Position numbers and translations under genes: made by a program. From NCBI GenBank assembly GCA_034766995.1, contig CM068317.1, forward strand, positions 20,766,714 to 20,830,713: 64,000 bases of DNA, given 5' to 3'. This DNA is from Acanthacorydalis orientalis (Eukaryota > Arthropoda > Insecta > Megaloptera > Corydalidae). The notes below the pieces were generated by a model. That model was not told the origin of the DNA, searched no databases, and was given only the letters and a program-made list of their open reading frames with translations. Shown piece after piece: positions 1 through 13,445 of the stretch (positions within the stretch are counted from its first letter, which is position 1; every line of letters begins with the position of its first letter).

Positions 1-289
1 ATCGTGATGTTTTTATAATTTTACTACGTATAATTTTTTCTATCTTTTAATATGTTTTTAATTTTAGTAGTAAATACTTTCTTATCTAAATATTAACGAC
101 AACCTTGCATATATAGTATATTAGTAATATCTTTATTTATTAATTTCCACATACAGTTTTTTTATGAGTTTAAGTAAATTAAAAAGTGCATTGATAAAAG
201 TAAACTATAAACGTGTCAAAGTACATTTGTTAACATATTTCAATAACAATGTAATAGATTAAAATATCCCAGTGAAGATGGATGTCATT
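1..289. other. AT-rich DNA, no feature seen
   Basis: Non-coding AT-rich sequence up to the target duplication of the hAT element. I see no ORF, hairpin or repeat in it. Confidence 0.6.
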
Positions 290-297
290 CTTTAGAA

Positions 298-2061
<1,764 letters not shown>

Positions 2062-2069
2062 ATTTAGAA

Positions 2070-3794
2070 GTACAGCAACCCTTTGAAAATGAAAACTTTC
2101 ATGCTAAAACTGATAATTAGTTTTTCTTAAAAAATCATTATAGTATTATACCAACATCTAATAATTTACTAGTTTTCTTGAAAATTATAATTAAGGCTCT
2201 TTTATGTTTTATGAAACATAAACGTAATTTCAACCACTAAACCGTTTCTACTAGTAGGAACTTTAAGTAGAAGTTTCTAGTAACTTCTAGTAGAAATTTC
2301 TAGTACAAAAAAATATCCGCGCTGTCAAAAAACAGAGATAAAACAGATTCATATAAATATCTGAGAATAAAAAAGGTTGAATGAAACTATCATAGCTTAG
2401 AGAGTAGCATATCATTCTTGTTTAATCAATTTCGTACATCCAGCTTTCAGTAAAAATAATTTTCTATTACCGTTTATTTTACTCATATTTTTAAAAAAAT
2501 ATAGACATTGAAATAAAAAAATATTTATTAGTAAGAACTATAATTAAAATCAAGAATGCCATTTTTGTATAATATATTTATATTTCATACAATGGTTGTG
2601 TAGTTTATGTCTAAAACCCATTATAAAAATGATTAAAAGTTTAAATTATAATTGACAGTATTTAAATATGCATTTATCTTTATATTAATCTAAAATTTTT
2701 AAATAGCTAAAATTGTATTTTTACTTACAATAATATAATGAAAATGGACTTGTAGAATGAAATACAATAATATGTATTTATATGATCATATCATAATTTA
2801 AGTATTTATCACAATGTAACCCGTGCAAAACACTTCATTGAACACATGAAACGACCATTGTAATAAAAATCACATCGTTTCATTCGACATAAAACTTCAG
2901 CTAATACCATAATTTTCATAAACGACACGACCAGTTTGTTCATGCCATTAAGGCCACCTCTAGAATATTTATTAATATTACCACGTGTGACTAAACACGT
3001 ACAAACATACATTGTATTACATGCAGTATTCTGCATCCATTGCGATAACCCGATTGTACCTTGAACCATTAACATAACGCAAATGGATACTGATAATCTA
3101 ACGATTTGTAAACACTACATGGGGTAATAGTACGTTATTAGATTAACCTAATCCATTATAATCAATTCCAACCAATAACTGAGCTTCCTGTAAACGAAAA
3201 CATAACACATTTGAAACGCATCATCATTTTTCCCAGGTGAATACATCAGTAACACTGTTACTCTTCCAATAGTAAATAAGAATCATATGGAAAAAGATAA
3301 TAAATTATTAAAACATATATAATATACTACTTCTGTTTCTTTTCTACTGATTTACGTTCCGGTGTACATATAACTGTTTTCTTTTTTAGATCATAAATAA
3401 CTATAAGATATTTTGTATTAACAGTAGAATACACTGATCTTTATTTCTCAGTATTAGTTTATGTTTGTGTAGTCTAAATCGATCGTTTTCGATCGATATG
3501 AATCTTATTCAATTATATACTCCTACTGTGCTCATCGTATATTAAGTTCAGAAGCTATTTTTCATTCTATTGATTGAGTATCGAAGAACTGTATACCGAA
3601 AATGCTTAGTCGTGATCGCAGTTTATAATAAAATCACTAGAAACTATAAACACAAAAGAAACAATTTTATAGTCTTATTTGTACTTGATAAATATTATAA
3701 GGCTATGAACATATAATAAAATAATTTTAAAGAAGCTGTAAAAATATTTTTCTTTAAAATTGAAGTAAACAATTAACAGCAATTTTTAAAATTA
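2070..3794. other. AT-rich interval without a recognised gene
   Basis: No supported gene. A short patch at about 2248-2307 repeats the words CTAGTAG and TTTCTAGTA four or five times in imperfect tandem. An 88-codon minus-strand frame at 2809-3075 is open but matches nothing I know and has no splice or promoter context. Confidence 0.5.
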
Positions 3795-3796
3795 TA

Positions 3797-4865
3797 CGTG
3801 GGTCGTTTGATAAGTATGGTAAAAAGCAAGTTAAACAAAGTTTTTTTGAAAAAATCGATTTTATTAATCAATATGGTCTCCATTGAGTCCAGCGAGTCTG
3901 CAAAATACGCATTGATGGCGGCAATGACATCCTCATTTGACATGCATTTCTTTCCACCACAACGAATTTTCAAGTTTGGGAATAAGAAAAAAGTTGAACG
4001 GTGCCATGTCCATGGTATAGGGTGGATGAAAAATAAATTCGAGGCCAACTTCTTACAAGTTTACCATTGAGATTGTCGATTTGAAGGATGGCGCGATGTC
4101 CTGGTGAAATAACACTTTTTTGTGCCAAGATTAGAAATCTGCCAAGATTAGAATCTTGGCAGATTTTGTTTCAGATCTTCCTTCAAACGTTCCAATAATG
4201 TTGCATAATAGGCTCCTGTTATCGTTTTTCCCTTTATTAAGTAGTCGATCAAGATGTTTCCTTGGGAATCCCAAAAAACAACCAACACCTTCCCATTCGA
4301 CAAAACTGTCTTCGCCTTCTTCGGTGCACATTCACCAGTCGTTGTCACTGATTTAACTGCTCCTTCGACTCAGGTGTGTAGTGGTGGATTCATGTTTCAT
4401 CTACGGCGACGAATCGACCCAAAAAAGCATGCAAATTGCTATTAAACATTGCCAAACACAGTTAAAATATCCTTTCGTGTGGATTCAGTTGACAGCCAAC
4501 AATCTCGACATCCATCACACAAAATATTGTGCAAAAAATAATTATAAACTCATTTATCCCTAACATACAGTTTTACACGCTAATGCAGAGTCCCCACGAA
4601 CTTTATCCAACTTCGCTTTGATTTAGGCGCCCGTCCTTTTTTAAAATAAAAATGATTTATCAATGCACGGAAATCGTTTTTTTTCCATTTTTGTTGCATT
4701 ACTACAATGCTTGCTTCAACCATCTGTAGAACAGGAACGACATATCGATTCTGGATAAAATGTTCCTATGCTACTTTGAAAAGTGACACTTGATAGTACT
4801 GACGTTACCAAATAAATGGTAACGCCATCTCACATAAATTTACCAACCTTATCAAACAACCCTCA
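3797..4865 (-). mobile_element. mariner transposon, internally deleted
   Basis: The ends are inverted repeats. Left reads CGTGGGTCGTTTGATAAGT and right, reverse-complemented, TGAGGGTTGTTTGATAAGG, followed on both sides by TGGTAAA. TA flanks both ends (3795-3796 and 4866-4867), the mariner target duplication. The transposase runs on the minus strand. At about 1069 bp it is shorter than the usual 1.3 kb, because a block between the N-terminal helix-turn-helix and the catalytic domain is missing. Confidence 0.88.
3830..4690 (-). pseudogene. mariner transposase remnant
   Basis: The N-terminus is recognisable near 4600-4670 as FRALINHFYFKKGRAPKSK (family FRALIKHFYLKGKT). After a deletion comes ILCDGCRDCWLSTESTRKD (family ARWVPRLL). 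An open block at 4148-4348 follows, with VTTTGECAPKKAKT, VVFWDSQGNILIDYLIKGK and ITGAYYATLLERLKEDL. The C-terminal block at 3800-4048 has FFLFPNLK, GGKKCMSNEDVIAAINAYFA. The YSPDLAPSDFF box is corrupted to IPWTWHRSTFF, so the third catalytic aspartate is gone. The blocks lie in different frames. The product cannot be active. Confidence 0.85.
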
Positions 4866-4867
4866 TA

Positions 4868-6630
4868 AAAGAAACTAAATTTAAAGTAAGAATTGAATAC
4901 CTAACAAATAATTTATTAATTAGACATTGTTATATCTATACACCGATAACCCTTAAACCGACAAGACAAATAAAGATTTTTTTGATAAAGGGCCCATTGT
5001 TGATGATTTTCAGTTGCTCAGTATGCCCATTTTCTTCACCTAAAAAATAATTCCGTATTTAAATTTTATTTTTGTTTTGTACTTGTAGTATAAACTATTT
5101 ATAAATAATACCGCATTAATCTAAGGAAAAAACTCTGAATTTGTAACAGATTAAATGTAGAAAAGGAGCACATTATTATTCATCATATTGCTATACTTTA
5201 ATATACAATTTACAAAATGGATTTAATTCTCCTTATATATTAACTACAAAATTATTCATCGTTTGATTTAAAAAACTCATATTTTTTTGAAATTAATCAA
5301 CAATATAAAAATTCTCCTATTTTTCAAATAATATCATTTAATTTTATTTACTGTCACCTTACCCAGTTAATAAATACAATTGCCTTTAAATTTGTCTCCA
5401 AATAACTGTACGTGACTTTAAATTACGTGATAGTTAATTGAGATCATAAAAATGAACATTTTTTAAATATTTGTTATTTAAAATAGTTATTAATATTCAA
5501 AAGTATTTAATTATAAAACATATTTTACATAAGAAACAAATTCAAACATACATACATAGAATACTTATATATTGTATAATATATAAAGGATCTTATGACA
5601 TTAAAAAAAAGATAAACCATGTAATAAATGATCGACGATAATTATTTACGTTTTCATTAGAAAGTTGTTGAACAACAGAAATCATTAAGTATTCAGAATA
5701 GTTGTTTTTAAATTACAAGTGACATAGTACAGAGCAGATGAGCCTATGAAATATGTTTATTAAACAGAACACTGAGTATTATTAATTATAAATTACATTG
5801 AATGTTTTTTCTTATTTTATATTCTAATATTCAGTTGTCCAAGAAGTCTGTGTTGGCTTTTATATTTATTTTTTTATTAACTGAACGCATTTGAATTAAT
5901 GAATTCTTTAACTCTTTCAAGTATAGTACATTTGATTAAAAACAGACCTTAGAAGTACAAGACTTTTTTAATAGACTTCTAATACAGTCCTGTAGGCTTT
6001 GATACTATTCTAAGCTTCAATAATAGCTGCTACTTGTTAGATTACAGAATTACCAGAAGTCATCTCTTTAAGTGGTTCACAAATTATACCACCAGACTGT
6101 ATTGTTCCAGAGCTTTGAAATGGTGGTACAAAATATACCATCAAGCAACTAAAAAAATGGCAGTACATATGTATATACCACTAGACTTGAAAAAACACAT
6201 TTTATTAAAATGATTAAATTATTCATTATGGGTTCAAATTAATTTATAAAATCATTATACAAACATGTCTACTTAAGTTTAATATAATATACAATTATGT
6301 CGCTATCCTATACTTTCTATTTAATTCTATTCTAAAAAAAATAAAAAATTAGGTTAATTCTTCAGCTGCATTTTGTTAGATTACTAAAAGTGTTTTCGGC
6401 TAAGATTACTTTCGGCTTTTAAAGATAGTACTCAGTTTTGGCTCTATTAGGTGGTACTCAGTATCAAAAACTACAGAAGATTACACCAAAACTGAAACAA
6501 GATATAGAATCTATCAATTCGAAAACAGTTTAATATTGATCTGAAACTCATTTTATTCCGTTAATACACATTTAGAATTTAAAAAAATATTTTTATCATC
6601 TTTAAAATGTCTGTTTTAAGGTCAAGAAGG
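4868..6630. other. AT-rich interval, nothing recognised
   Basis: No coding frame or transposon end I can support. The patch at 6060-6190 repeats words like ATACCACCA and GGTGGTA in both orientations but has no clear element boundary. Confidence 0.45.
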
Positions 6631-6639
6631 TGTTAATTA

Positions 6640-7330
6640 ATGGGCTTGCATAAGTTTGAAATCTTGGAAAAAACGATTTTTGTTTTCTTTTTTTCATATT
6701 ATTAAAGCTTTAGGTCTTATGTTTCATAACTCAAAAGAATTATATCGAAATTTCAAGAATTCCTTGAGATACAGCGATTTTAGTGGAGGCGATTCGAAGT
6801 GGGACAGGCCTTAGCCCGAGCGCGTCCATTCGTTTTTCTAGAAACTATAATTTTCAAAACGGTGTACATCATATTGCAAAAATATTAATCCGATTGGCTT
6901 GAAATTTTAACTGCAGATTGTTAATGTATTGTTAAACATTTGCTATCGGGTGACCTTATGATTTTTTAATATGCTTTTCCATTTATTAATAATAAACAAT
7001 TATGGGTGTCAAAAATCGACCGTTTTTCAAACGGCTACCATTCTTATAATTTTCAAATTTTCAAAAAAGTATTCAGTAGTACCAGAGCTATTACATTATA
7101 CAATAAGTATATTATTCTTTTTTTGATCTCAGATCACCTCAATTGCTAAAATCGTTACACCGATTGGCCATGCAGCAAATGCAGTCCTTTTAATTTATTT
7201 ATATCTTCTTAGTTTGTAAACATTTTTCAATAAAAAAATTAAAAGACCTTATTCAATATATTGTCTAATTTGTATAAAATTTCAAATATATAACATTAAT
7301 ACCCATGTCAAAAAAAATTATCAATTTTCG
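6640..7330. repeat. possible unclassified dispersed repeat
   Basis: This stretch has a less simple composition than its surroundings. It holds GTGGGACAGGCCTTAGCCCG near 6799 and two similar phrases, CCGATTGGCTTGAAA near 6891 and ACACCGATTGGCCATG near 7158. I associate such composition with the non-coding part of a repetitive element, but I see no termini or protein match here. Confidence 0.25.
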
Positions 7331-7384
7331 TACTACTTTTGAACGACAAACTTGTGAGAACTCCTTATGTTTGAGTTTTCAGAT

Positions 7385-7994
7385 ATGTCACGGTGTAAAA
7401 ATGGTTCTCCTTTATGTCGTGATGGGAAAAAGAAGAAAAGATTCGAGACGATTTCTCTTCTGAGACTCGTTTAGTTCATGCGGAACCACTCTATCCAGCT
7501 TCTTTACCTTGCCGATTTGTTTCAAATGATCCAATATTGTTGGAATAGTAACGTTAAACCTTGATGCTAGTTCACGTGTAGTTTGAGATGAATTCGCTTC
7601 CACAACAGCTTTTAACTCATCATTATCCACCTTGATCTCAGGTAGCCCACAGGATTAAAATCACCAGAACGGAACGTATCAAACCATTGACGTACTGTAC
7701 GTCATCAGCTACATTCTTCTCAAACACTTAGTTTATATTTCGAGCTATCTGTACTGCATTCGTTCCACGACGGAATTCATATTCGAAAAAACAAATTTTT
7801 GACTTAACCATAGCTTCACAAAAATTGCTCTAAAAATTAATTGAATATTAAACACAAGCCAAAACGAGCGTTTGAAAGAATGAGGATAATATACACACAC
7901 AATAAAAAAAAAGAAAAGAAATGTCTATAAAAGATATGACAGCTGTTAAACTCAGTACTGAAGGAAATCGGACATTTCATACTTAATAACCTAA
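7385..7994 (-). mobile_element. mariner 5' half, 3' half lost
   Basis: The right end, read on the minus strand, begins TTAGGTTATTAAGTATGAAA and is followed outside by TA (7995-7996), as for a mariner 5' terminus. The N-terminal transposase lies inside. Towards 7385 the homology stops around HKGEPFLHRDI, just before the first catalytic box, and no second terminus is found. The subfamily differs from the 3.8-kb and 11.9-kb mariners. Confidence 0.7.
7412..7811 (-). pseudogene. mariner transposase N-terminal fragment
   Basis: Translation starts at an ATG at 7811: MVKSKICFFEYEFRRGTNA, then VQIARNIN and a stop. In other frames follow NVADDV and FNPVG. From 7630 an open block reads DNDELKAVVEANSSQTTREL, ASRFNVTIPTILDHLKQIGK and KLDRVVPHELNESQKRNRLE. 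These are the two helix-turn-helix motifs and the WVPHEL linker of mariner transposases, with W changed to V. The catalytic D34D domain is absent. At least one frameshift and one stop lie between the blocks. Confidence 0.82.
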
Positions 7995-7996
7995 TA

Positions 7997-9020
7997 TCAG
8001 TAAGAACATTTCAGACAACTCAATATATCATATATGAAATCTTATAATAAATAGATGAATATTTGTTAAGAATATCTATTACATGCTTGAAGATTTTTCA
8101 TAACATCATCTCAAACATTGATAATATATTTATATTTACATAATCGAAAAAAATGTTAGTAGGAATTGATTTTGAAAGAGAAATTAAAACACGTACGATA
8201 CTCTAGGAAAATATTGTATTTTACTTAAATTATTTACCTACTGCATATGAAACAAGTCTAGATATAAACAGAATTCAAAAGGAATCAGTAGAAATACGGT
8301 CGATGGACAATAATTTATCACATAATCATTTTGTTTACTGACACCGAATCACACCGAGTGGTGTACACTTATATGTGTATACACTTCATATACGATATGT
8401 GTACGAATAAGACGAATAAAAAAAATGAAAAATTAATGAAATATCGAAAACGTGCTTCAAATACTGAAGAACATCATATCGATGTGAAATCAATAAGTTA
8501 TCGTGAACGAGGCGCCTGTGGTTTATCGTGTTTACACTCGTGTCGAACAAGTTCGATCTGATCTCGACGGGGAGCCGTGTCTAATCCAACGTGCGACTTC
8601 TGAGATTACCACCGCCCGCAAACACCATATCTTGAGCTCTTATTCGTATTGAGTGTGAATTTGTATCGGGATATAAAATTAAAAATAAAACATAGAAGTA
8701 TGAAAGGTTCTGAAGATATTTATCGAATAAATCGAATCCTCGATCTTGATAACTCGTTAAGTTTTTGACAAAGTAATCACTTGATGAATGTGTACTTATA
8801 CGAGTATCTAAGATAAATTATTAAATTGCTATTTTTATACTATAACCAACATACAGCCGGATTAATATTTTTAATAAATAATTAAACTTCGTGATATCAA
8901 AAATCAAAGATTATAATATTGGGAATTCTCACCTAAAATCAGTGACATACAACACTAGTGCTTCTTTCGATTTAAGTAGATATGATTCTACAGTTACCTA
9001 AACGCACATTTGTTTTTACA
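7997..9020. other. Intergenic; CpG-richer island at about 8480-8640
   Basis: Mostly AT-rich. At 8480-8640 composition rises, with GGCGCC, CTCGACGGGGAGCCGTG and ACCACCGCCCGC. A 76-codon plus-strand frame (8331-8561) overlaps it but is not recognised. The island could be a promoter or conserved non-coding element. No start site can be assigned. Confidence 0.35.
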
Positions 9021-9023
9021 AAA

Positions 9024-10621
9024 TATTCAATATACAGAAAGTGGTCACACATTTTTTTTTAATTTTATTGTAAGGATTGTACTTATTTCAATTTAAGGGC
9101 TCAATGCAATTAATTATGTAGAATTTGAAACGGTTGGTTGATTTATTCATGGTAGTGTAAGTAATGATGCAAAAAATATGTTTTAGGAGATTTTAACATA
9201 AAATGAATTTTATAGTCAGTTTTACGACTGATAGTTCAATGTTTTTTTTTAAAAAAAAACAATATTCAAACTACTTTTTTAATTTTATTATACGAAAATA
9301 TTCACAAAGATTTAATTTGCACATAAAATTAATATTTGATCGATCCTCCTTTTGATTTTATTACGGTTTAAAATCCTTTGCGACATGGAACTCATTGATT
9401 CCTCAATGAACTCTTTCGTCAATTCTTCGTTCCACTCGTTCTCTTACTCGGATGTCAATTTATTTATTGTTTTTATGTTCCTTTTACTTATTTTATATTT
9501 TATTATACCCTAGATATTTTCTGATGGGTTGAAATCAGGACTGTCATTGGCCATGGAAATGTCGTAATTCCAAGTTTTTGTAAATAAGTGGTTATCTATT
9601 GCAAATTAACAGGAACACTTAATTTTTAATACAAAATCTTATTAACAATGAACAAAATTATGAATAAAAACTAAAAGTTATCTTATATGACATATGGCAT
9701 GATATAGAATCATGTTGGAAGATTTTGGAGTCGCAATGTGAAAAATGATTATCCATCGAAGGTAAAAAACTATGATTTAAAATTTGTTTTATACTCTTCT
9801 CTATTAATAAAACCATTCAAAAACACCAGTTTCCCAGTAACATAATAAAAAAACATCTCTAAATCATTTGATTTTAGGGGTGTCTTACAGTATTCTGGGT
9901 GCACTTTTCCAAAGAATTTTCTCTCCACTTTGTCATCGTACGTACTGAAAACTATCAGAGCAAAAGAAATTGATTTTAGATTCATCGGAAAACATGACTT
10001 TTCGGCAATCCAATAATATCAAACTTTCATAGATTCTTTCTCAGTTTAAGAGATCATTTTTTACTTTAGCTATTATAAATGGTTTTTTGGCAGGCCTTCG
10101 TACATGTAATCCATTCTCCCTTAATCGCTTTTGAATAATTCAACATTTATGTTCACTGAAAATTTGATTGGATAGTTCTGTTGTTATTTCTGTAGCTGTT
10201 TTAAATTGATCTTGCAAAGAGAGACGAATTAACAAACGATCTTCTCTCTGTGGTATTTTTAACTAAACCAAATCGTTTCTTTCAATCTACTGTACACATT
10301 TCTCTCTTTTTTTCAAAATTCTTGTCAATTATGTCTGATAACAACCAGTTTTTTTAGAAATATTGCCTGTTGATAGTCCTACATGCACTAAACTAACAAT
10401 TTTTACTTTTTTCTTCAGAGATATATGAACGTATTTTGACATTGTTATTTAATAAAAGCTTCAATCACACCTTCCACTTGGAAATTTCAAATGTAATTAA
10501 GTTATTTATGTGAAGGACATTCGTATTTAACAGGGCGACAATAAAAAAATATTAATTCATTTTTTTATAAGAACTTAAAACCATAATATTAAAGGTGAAC
10601 CACTTTCAATGATCGTGAGTG
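9024..10621 (-). mobile_element. Tc1-like transposon, heavily decayed
   Basis: The right end on the minus strand begins CACTCACGATCATTGAAAGT and is followed outside by TA. The left end has a matching but eroded form with GAAAGTGG at 9037-9044 followed by TCAC. The 1.6-kb length fits a complete Tc1-like element. The coding strand is minus, and many stops and frameshifts are present. Exact left boundary is uncertain by about 10 bp. Confidence 0.75.
9290..10442 (-). pseudogene. Tc1-like transposase remnant
   Basis: From an ATG at 10442 the frame reads MSKYVHISLKKKVKIVSLVH then VGLSTGNISKKTG, the N-terminal helix-turn-helix of Tc1-type transposases. Further on KRLRENGLHVRRPAKKPFI fits the family phrase before the catalytic domain. 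FSDESKINFF near 10000 carries the first catalytic aspartate. The 9770-9985 block contains GKVHPEYCKTPLK and GKLVFLNGFINREEY, equivalent to the sheet following the first D. Near 9520-9590 QKLGITTFPWP corresponds to the region before the third acidic residue, which I cannot identify. Numerous stops make it a pseudogene. Confidence 0.75.
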
Positions 10622-10760
10622 TATTTTTTGAATTAAAAAAAATAGATAAAAAAAATAAATTTATTTAAGCATCTTGTTGATGTAAAAATTAAAAGAAAAA
10701 AAATCATCGCCTGAATTCAAAGAGATCATTTAGTATAAATGATAATGAATTTTTATTATA

Positions 10761-11195
10761 CGCCTAACCATCGATTTACATGGTAGATCGGCTCCCCAAA
10801 AATACCATGTAAATTAATATGATGAAATTCGAGACCACAACTCACATTAAAAATAAGGTATAAGTTTTACAAATCCGCAATGAAATAATATTATTTATTT
10901 TTAATAAAACTAGAGAATATATTGTACACATTTATTCGGAAAACATTAAAAACAAATAAAAAAACTGTTCATTATGTATCATTTTCACTTTCGAAGCGCC
11001 TTAAAACCCCATAGCCAACCATCATTTTCACTTCTTAATTTTCTCTTCACTTTTCTTCTATTCAGATTTTTTTGCAATTCTGTAACCATGGCGAACTGAA
11101 GTAGTGTAGTGCGAATGGAAATGTTTCCTCGTTTCTTCAACTGTGTTAAACTGAAACTGTGCAATCCGAATGCCGTGTAAATATAGAGTTAGGAG
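10761..11195. mobile_element. Tigger/pogo-type MITE
   Basis: The ends match as inverted repeats. Left reads CGCCTAACCATCGATTTACA and right, reverse-complemented, CTCCTAACTCTATATTTACA. TA lies on both sides (10759-10760 and 11196-11197). The ends resemble those of the 35.4-kb Tigger (CACCCGTCCCTTGATTTACG). No transposase is encoded in its 435 bp. Near the left end a 12-bp inverted repeat, ATTTACATGGTA (10774-10785) with TACCATGTAAAT (10803-10814), has a 17-nt spacer. Confidence 0.65.
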
Positions 11196-11199
11196 TACT

Positions 11200-11889
11200 A
11201 TCATTTCAAAAAATAGTTTTATTATTATATTAATATTATATTTCTAAATTGGGATATTTATTAATTGAGTGCAGACTAGATTTAATAAATTAACTGTACA
11301 TTTTTTTTAATATTAGCAAAAAACTAATTATACAATAAATTATTTACAGTTGCAAGTTATGGATAAATTCTTGTAAAATATCTGATATAGATCATATATT
11401 CCAGTACAAATATTCAAATTAATAATACAAAAACTATGTGGTCCACTCAAACTACTTTCAATGAAATGATTTTATGAATAAAAACTTGCATAGCCAGAAA
11501 TGAGTAGCAAATATTAATTTTTTATACATATATATTATATGTTAATCATGATATTTATATGAGACCTGTTTTTTTTGTTTCATATTAAGATTTTATAATG
11601 TAAACAGTCATGTAAAAATAAAATCATGAGATAATTGAAGTATCAAACCCCAATAATGCAAGTGATTCGTTTAATGAAAATTTTTTTTCATCAATTATGA
11701 TAATTTGGCACGCATAAAATAAATTTCGATACCAAAATAAAATTAATTTGACTACAAAAAGTATTAAGATGAAAACAATACAAAAGAAACGAATTCAATC
11801 TCGTAGATAAATTACTAAAATTGAGAATATTAACATTGAGAACTTGAACATTAACTCAAAAAAAAGTATTTTGTATTATAAGACAATGT
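11200..11889. other. AT-rich interval, nothing recognised
   Basis: No coding frame, hairpin or terminal repeat that I can support. Confidence 0.5.
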
Positions 11890-11891
11890 TA

Positions 11892-12461
11892 TTAAGTTGA
11901 TAGAAAGATAATTCCGGTGTATGATCTTTAAATTCATATACATGTCAAGCTTTTTTTGATTTTTTTATTTAAGTTGTCCAAAACTGTTAAATGACTAACA
12001 CTTGTTTTTTGTGTAAGATTTCAAATTGTGTGCATGGTTCTGATTCAATCAACTCCTTCAGTTCGTTGTTATGAACTGAAGGACACCCACGAACTTCTTC
12101 TTCATCCTTAAGGCTTTTGTCCCTAGAACAAGATGTTTGGAACCACCGCTGCACCATACGTTCCTTAACAATACCTACACCAAAAGCACTGTTTAGTTTG
12201 CAAGCAATTTCTGCTGATTTATCACTCGTTTTGAACTCAAACAAAAAAAATGCTCTTTCTTGCTTCTCTTCCAACTTTAGTTCAATAACGAAATTTGAAG
12301 CAAAATTAATAATAAAACCAAAGTCAGTGTTACCAAAATATAGACCAAAAAATCCACTTAATATGATATTAATATGAACACGATGAAATGACACTGTCAT
12401 TCAGAAAAGTAAGTTTAGAATTCAGAAAACAAAAACCGCAATTATTTTCCTACCAACCTAA
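11892..12461 (-). mobile_element. mariner deletion derivative (TTAGGTTGGTAG family, copy 1)
   Basis: The right end on the minus strand is TTAGGTTGGTAGGAAAATAA followed by TTGCGG. The left end is the eroded counterpart TTAAGTTGATAGAAAGATAA. TA flanks both ends. The 570 bp keep the 5' UTR and about the first 90 transposase codons, then join directly to the last roughly 60 bp of the 3' UTR. The junction is followed by ATGTATATGAATTTAAAG, as in the 59.6-kb copy. Confidence 0.88.
12001..12274 (-). pseudogene. mariner transposase N-terminal fragment
   Basis: It reads LEEKQERAFFLFEFKTSDKS, AEIACKLNSAFGVGIVKER and MVQRWFQT, then SVHNNELKELIESEP, the N-terminal DNA-binding half of a mariner transposase. 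The family start ATG is TTG here (position 12274). The open frame extends upstream to 12400 only because the 5' UTR happens to be open. It ends in a frameshifted FEILHKKQVLVI and the catalytic domain is deleted. Confidence 0.85.
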
Positions 12462-12577
12462 TACAATTGTACTTTAAGAACTTTAACAATTTTTTTAACA
12501 ATTATTCGAAAACAATCATGAACTGATTAAATATAAACGTTTCGCAAGTACTAACCTTAACTGTAATAAATAAAAAG

Positions 12578-12579
<2 letters not shown>

Positions 12580-12616
<37 letters not shown>
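12580..12616. repeat. (AT)n microsatellite
   Basis: About 18 uninterrupted AT units. Confidence 0.97.
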
Positions 12617-12618
<2 letters not shown>

Positions 12619-12845
12619 TATAAGAAAACAATACATAATTGATGCACATAAAATTAACTAAATTTTCCCATGTCCGTCACGTAGCTAATCATACGTGATA
12701 TTGAACGGTGCGATGATTCCTTTTCGAAAAGATTTAATCTCTACAGAATAGGTCTGTCAGGTCCCCGAATATAGTCAGCCTGAATTCCCACACACCGCGT
12801 GACAAAATATTGATCCTGTCTGTTGCACCACTGTCTTGTTTGTCG

Positions 12846-12877
12846 TTGACAATGATTCCATTACATGTCATTGTCAA
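12846..12877. other. Perfect 10-bp inverted repeat (hairpin)
   Basis: TTGACAATGA at 12846-12855 and TCATTGTCAA at 12868-12877 are exact reverse complements around a 12-nt spacer. It lies in a less AT-rich patch (12660-12880). It may be a palindromic binding site or a small structured RNA. No promoter or terminator context is visible. Confidence 0.5.
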
Positions 12878-12879
12878 TA

Positions 12880-13443
12880 AAATAACGACACATCAAAATC
12901 TGTGTGGATGTTTCAATTATTTACAAGAACATTATTTTGTGATAGTTATTACTTAGCCTGAAGCATTAAAAGGCTAAACATATATTTTTATTATAAAATA
13001 AATAAAAGTGTCTATTCATAATGTTATTTTTTTAAAAAAAATAGGTGGTTTTTTCAATTTGTGAATTAATGGATAGACTACAGGGTAATTTTTAATTCTT
13101 TGAAATCTAATAGACTTTTTAAAAGTAAAAGTATCTCTCTTTGAAAATATCTTTATAGTATTTTTTAAAGTATTTGTTTTATTTAAAAGTATATTTTTTT
13201 GAAACAAAATTAAAATGTATCAAAATAATATTGCTAATTTTATGCAACTTTCTTAAAAAGTAATTTAAATATTTCAAATATATTTTGGCACAAATTATTT
13301 ATCAAACTTTCAAAATTAAATATATTAAGGATAAAAAAATACTTCAAAGGAAAATTAGAAGATAATCGACACAACATAGTTATATTGACTTTGAATAATA
13401 AGTAAAAGCAAATAAAATTAGAAAAAAATATTTTAATTTTACA
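12880..13443. other. AT-rich interval, nothing recognised
   Basis: Minus-strand open frames here (13016-13207, 13240-13575) are low-complexity and rich in Phe, Ile, Asn and Lys, as expected by chance in AT-rich DNA. Confidence 0.5.
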
Positions 13444-13445
13444 TA

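Noticed and set aside
2809..3075. 88-codon minus-strand frame with several Cys and a Lys-Arg pair (MKRCDFYYNGRFMC), considered as a peptide precursor
   Set aside because: No signal peptide at its start, no known peptide family, no conserved context; could be chance.
3798..4070. Plus-strand 90-codon frame over the 3.8-kb mariner (also 4156-4356, 4254-4445, 4381-4563)
   Set aside because: Antisense shadows of the minus-strand mariner transposase.
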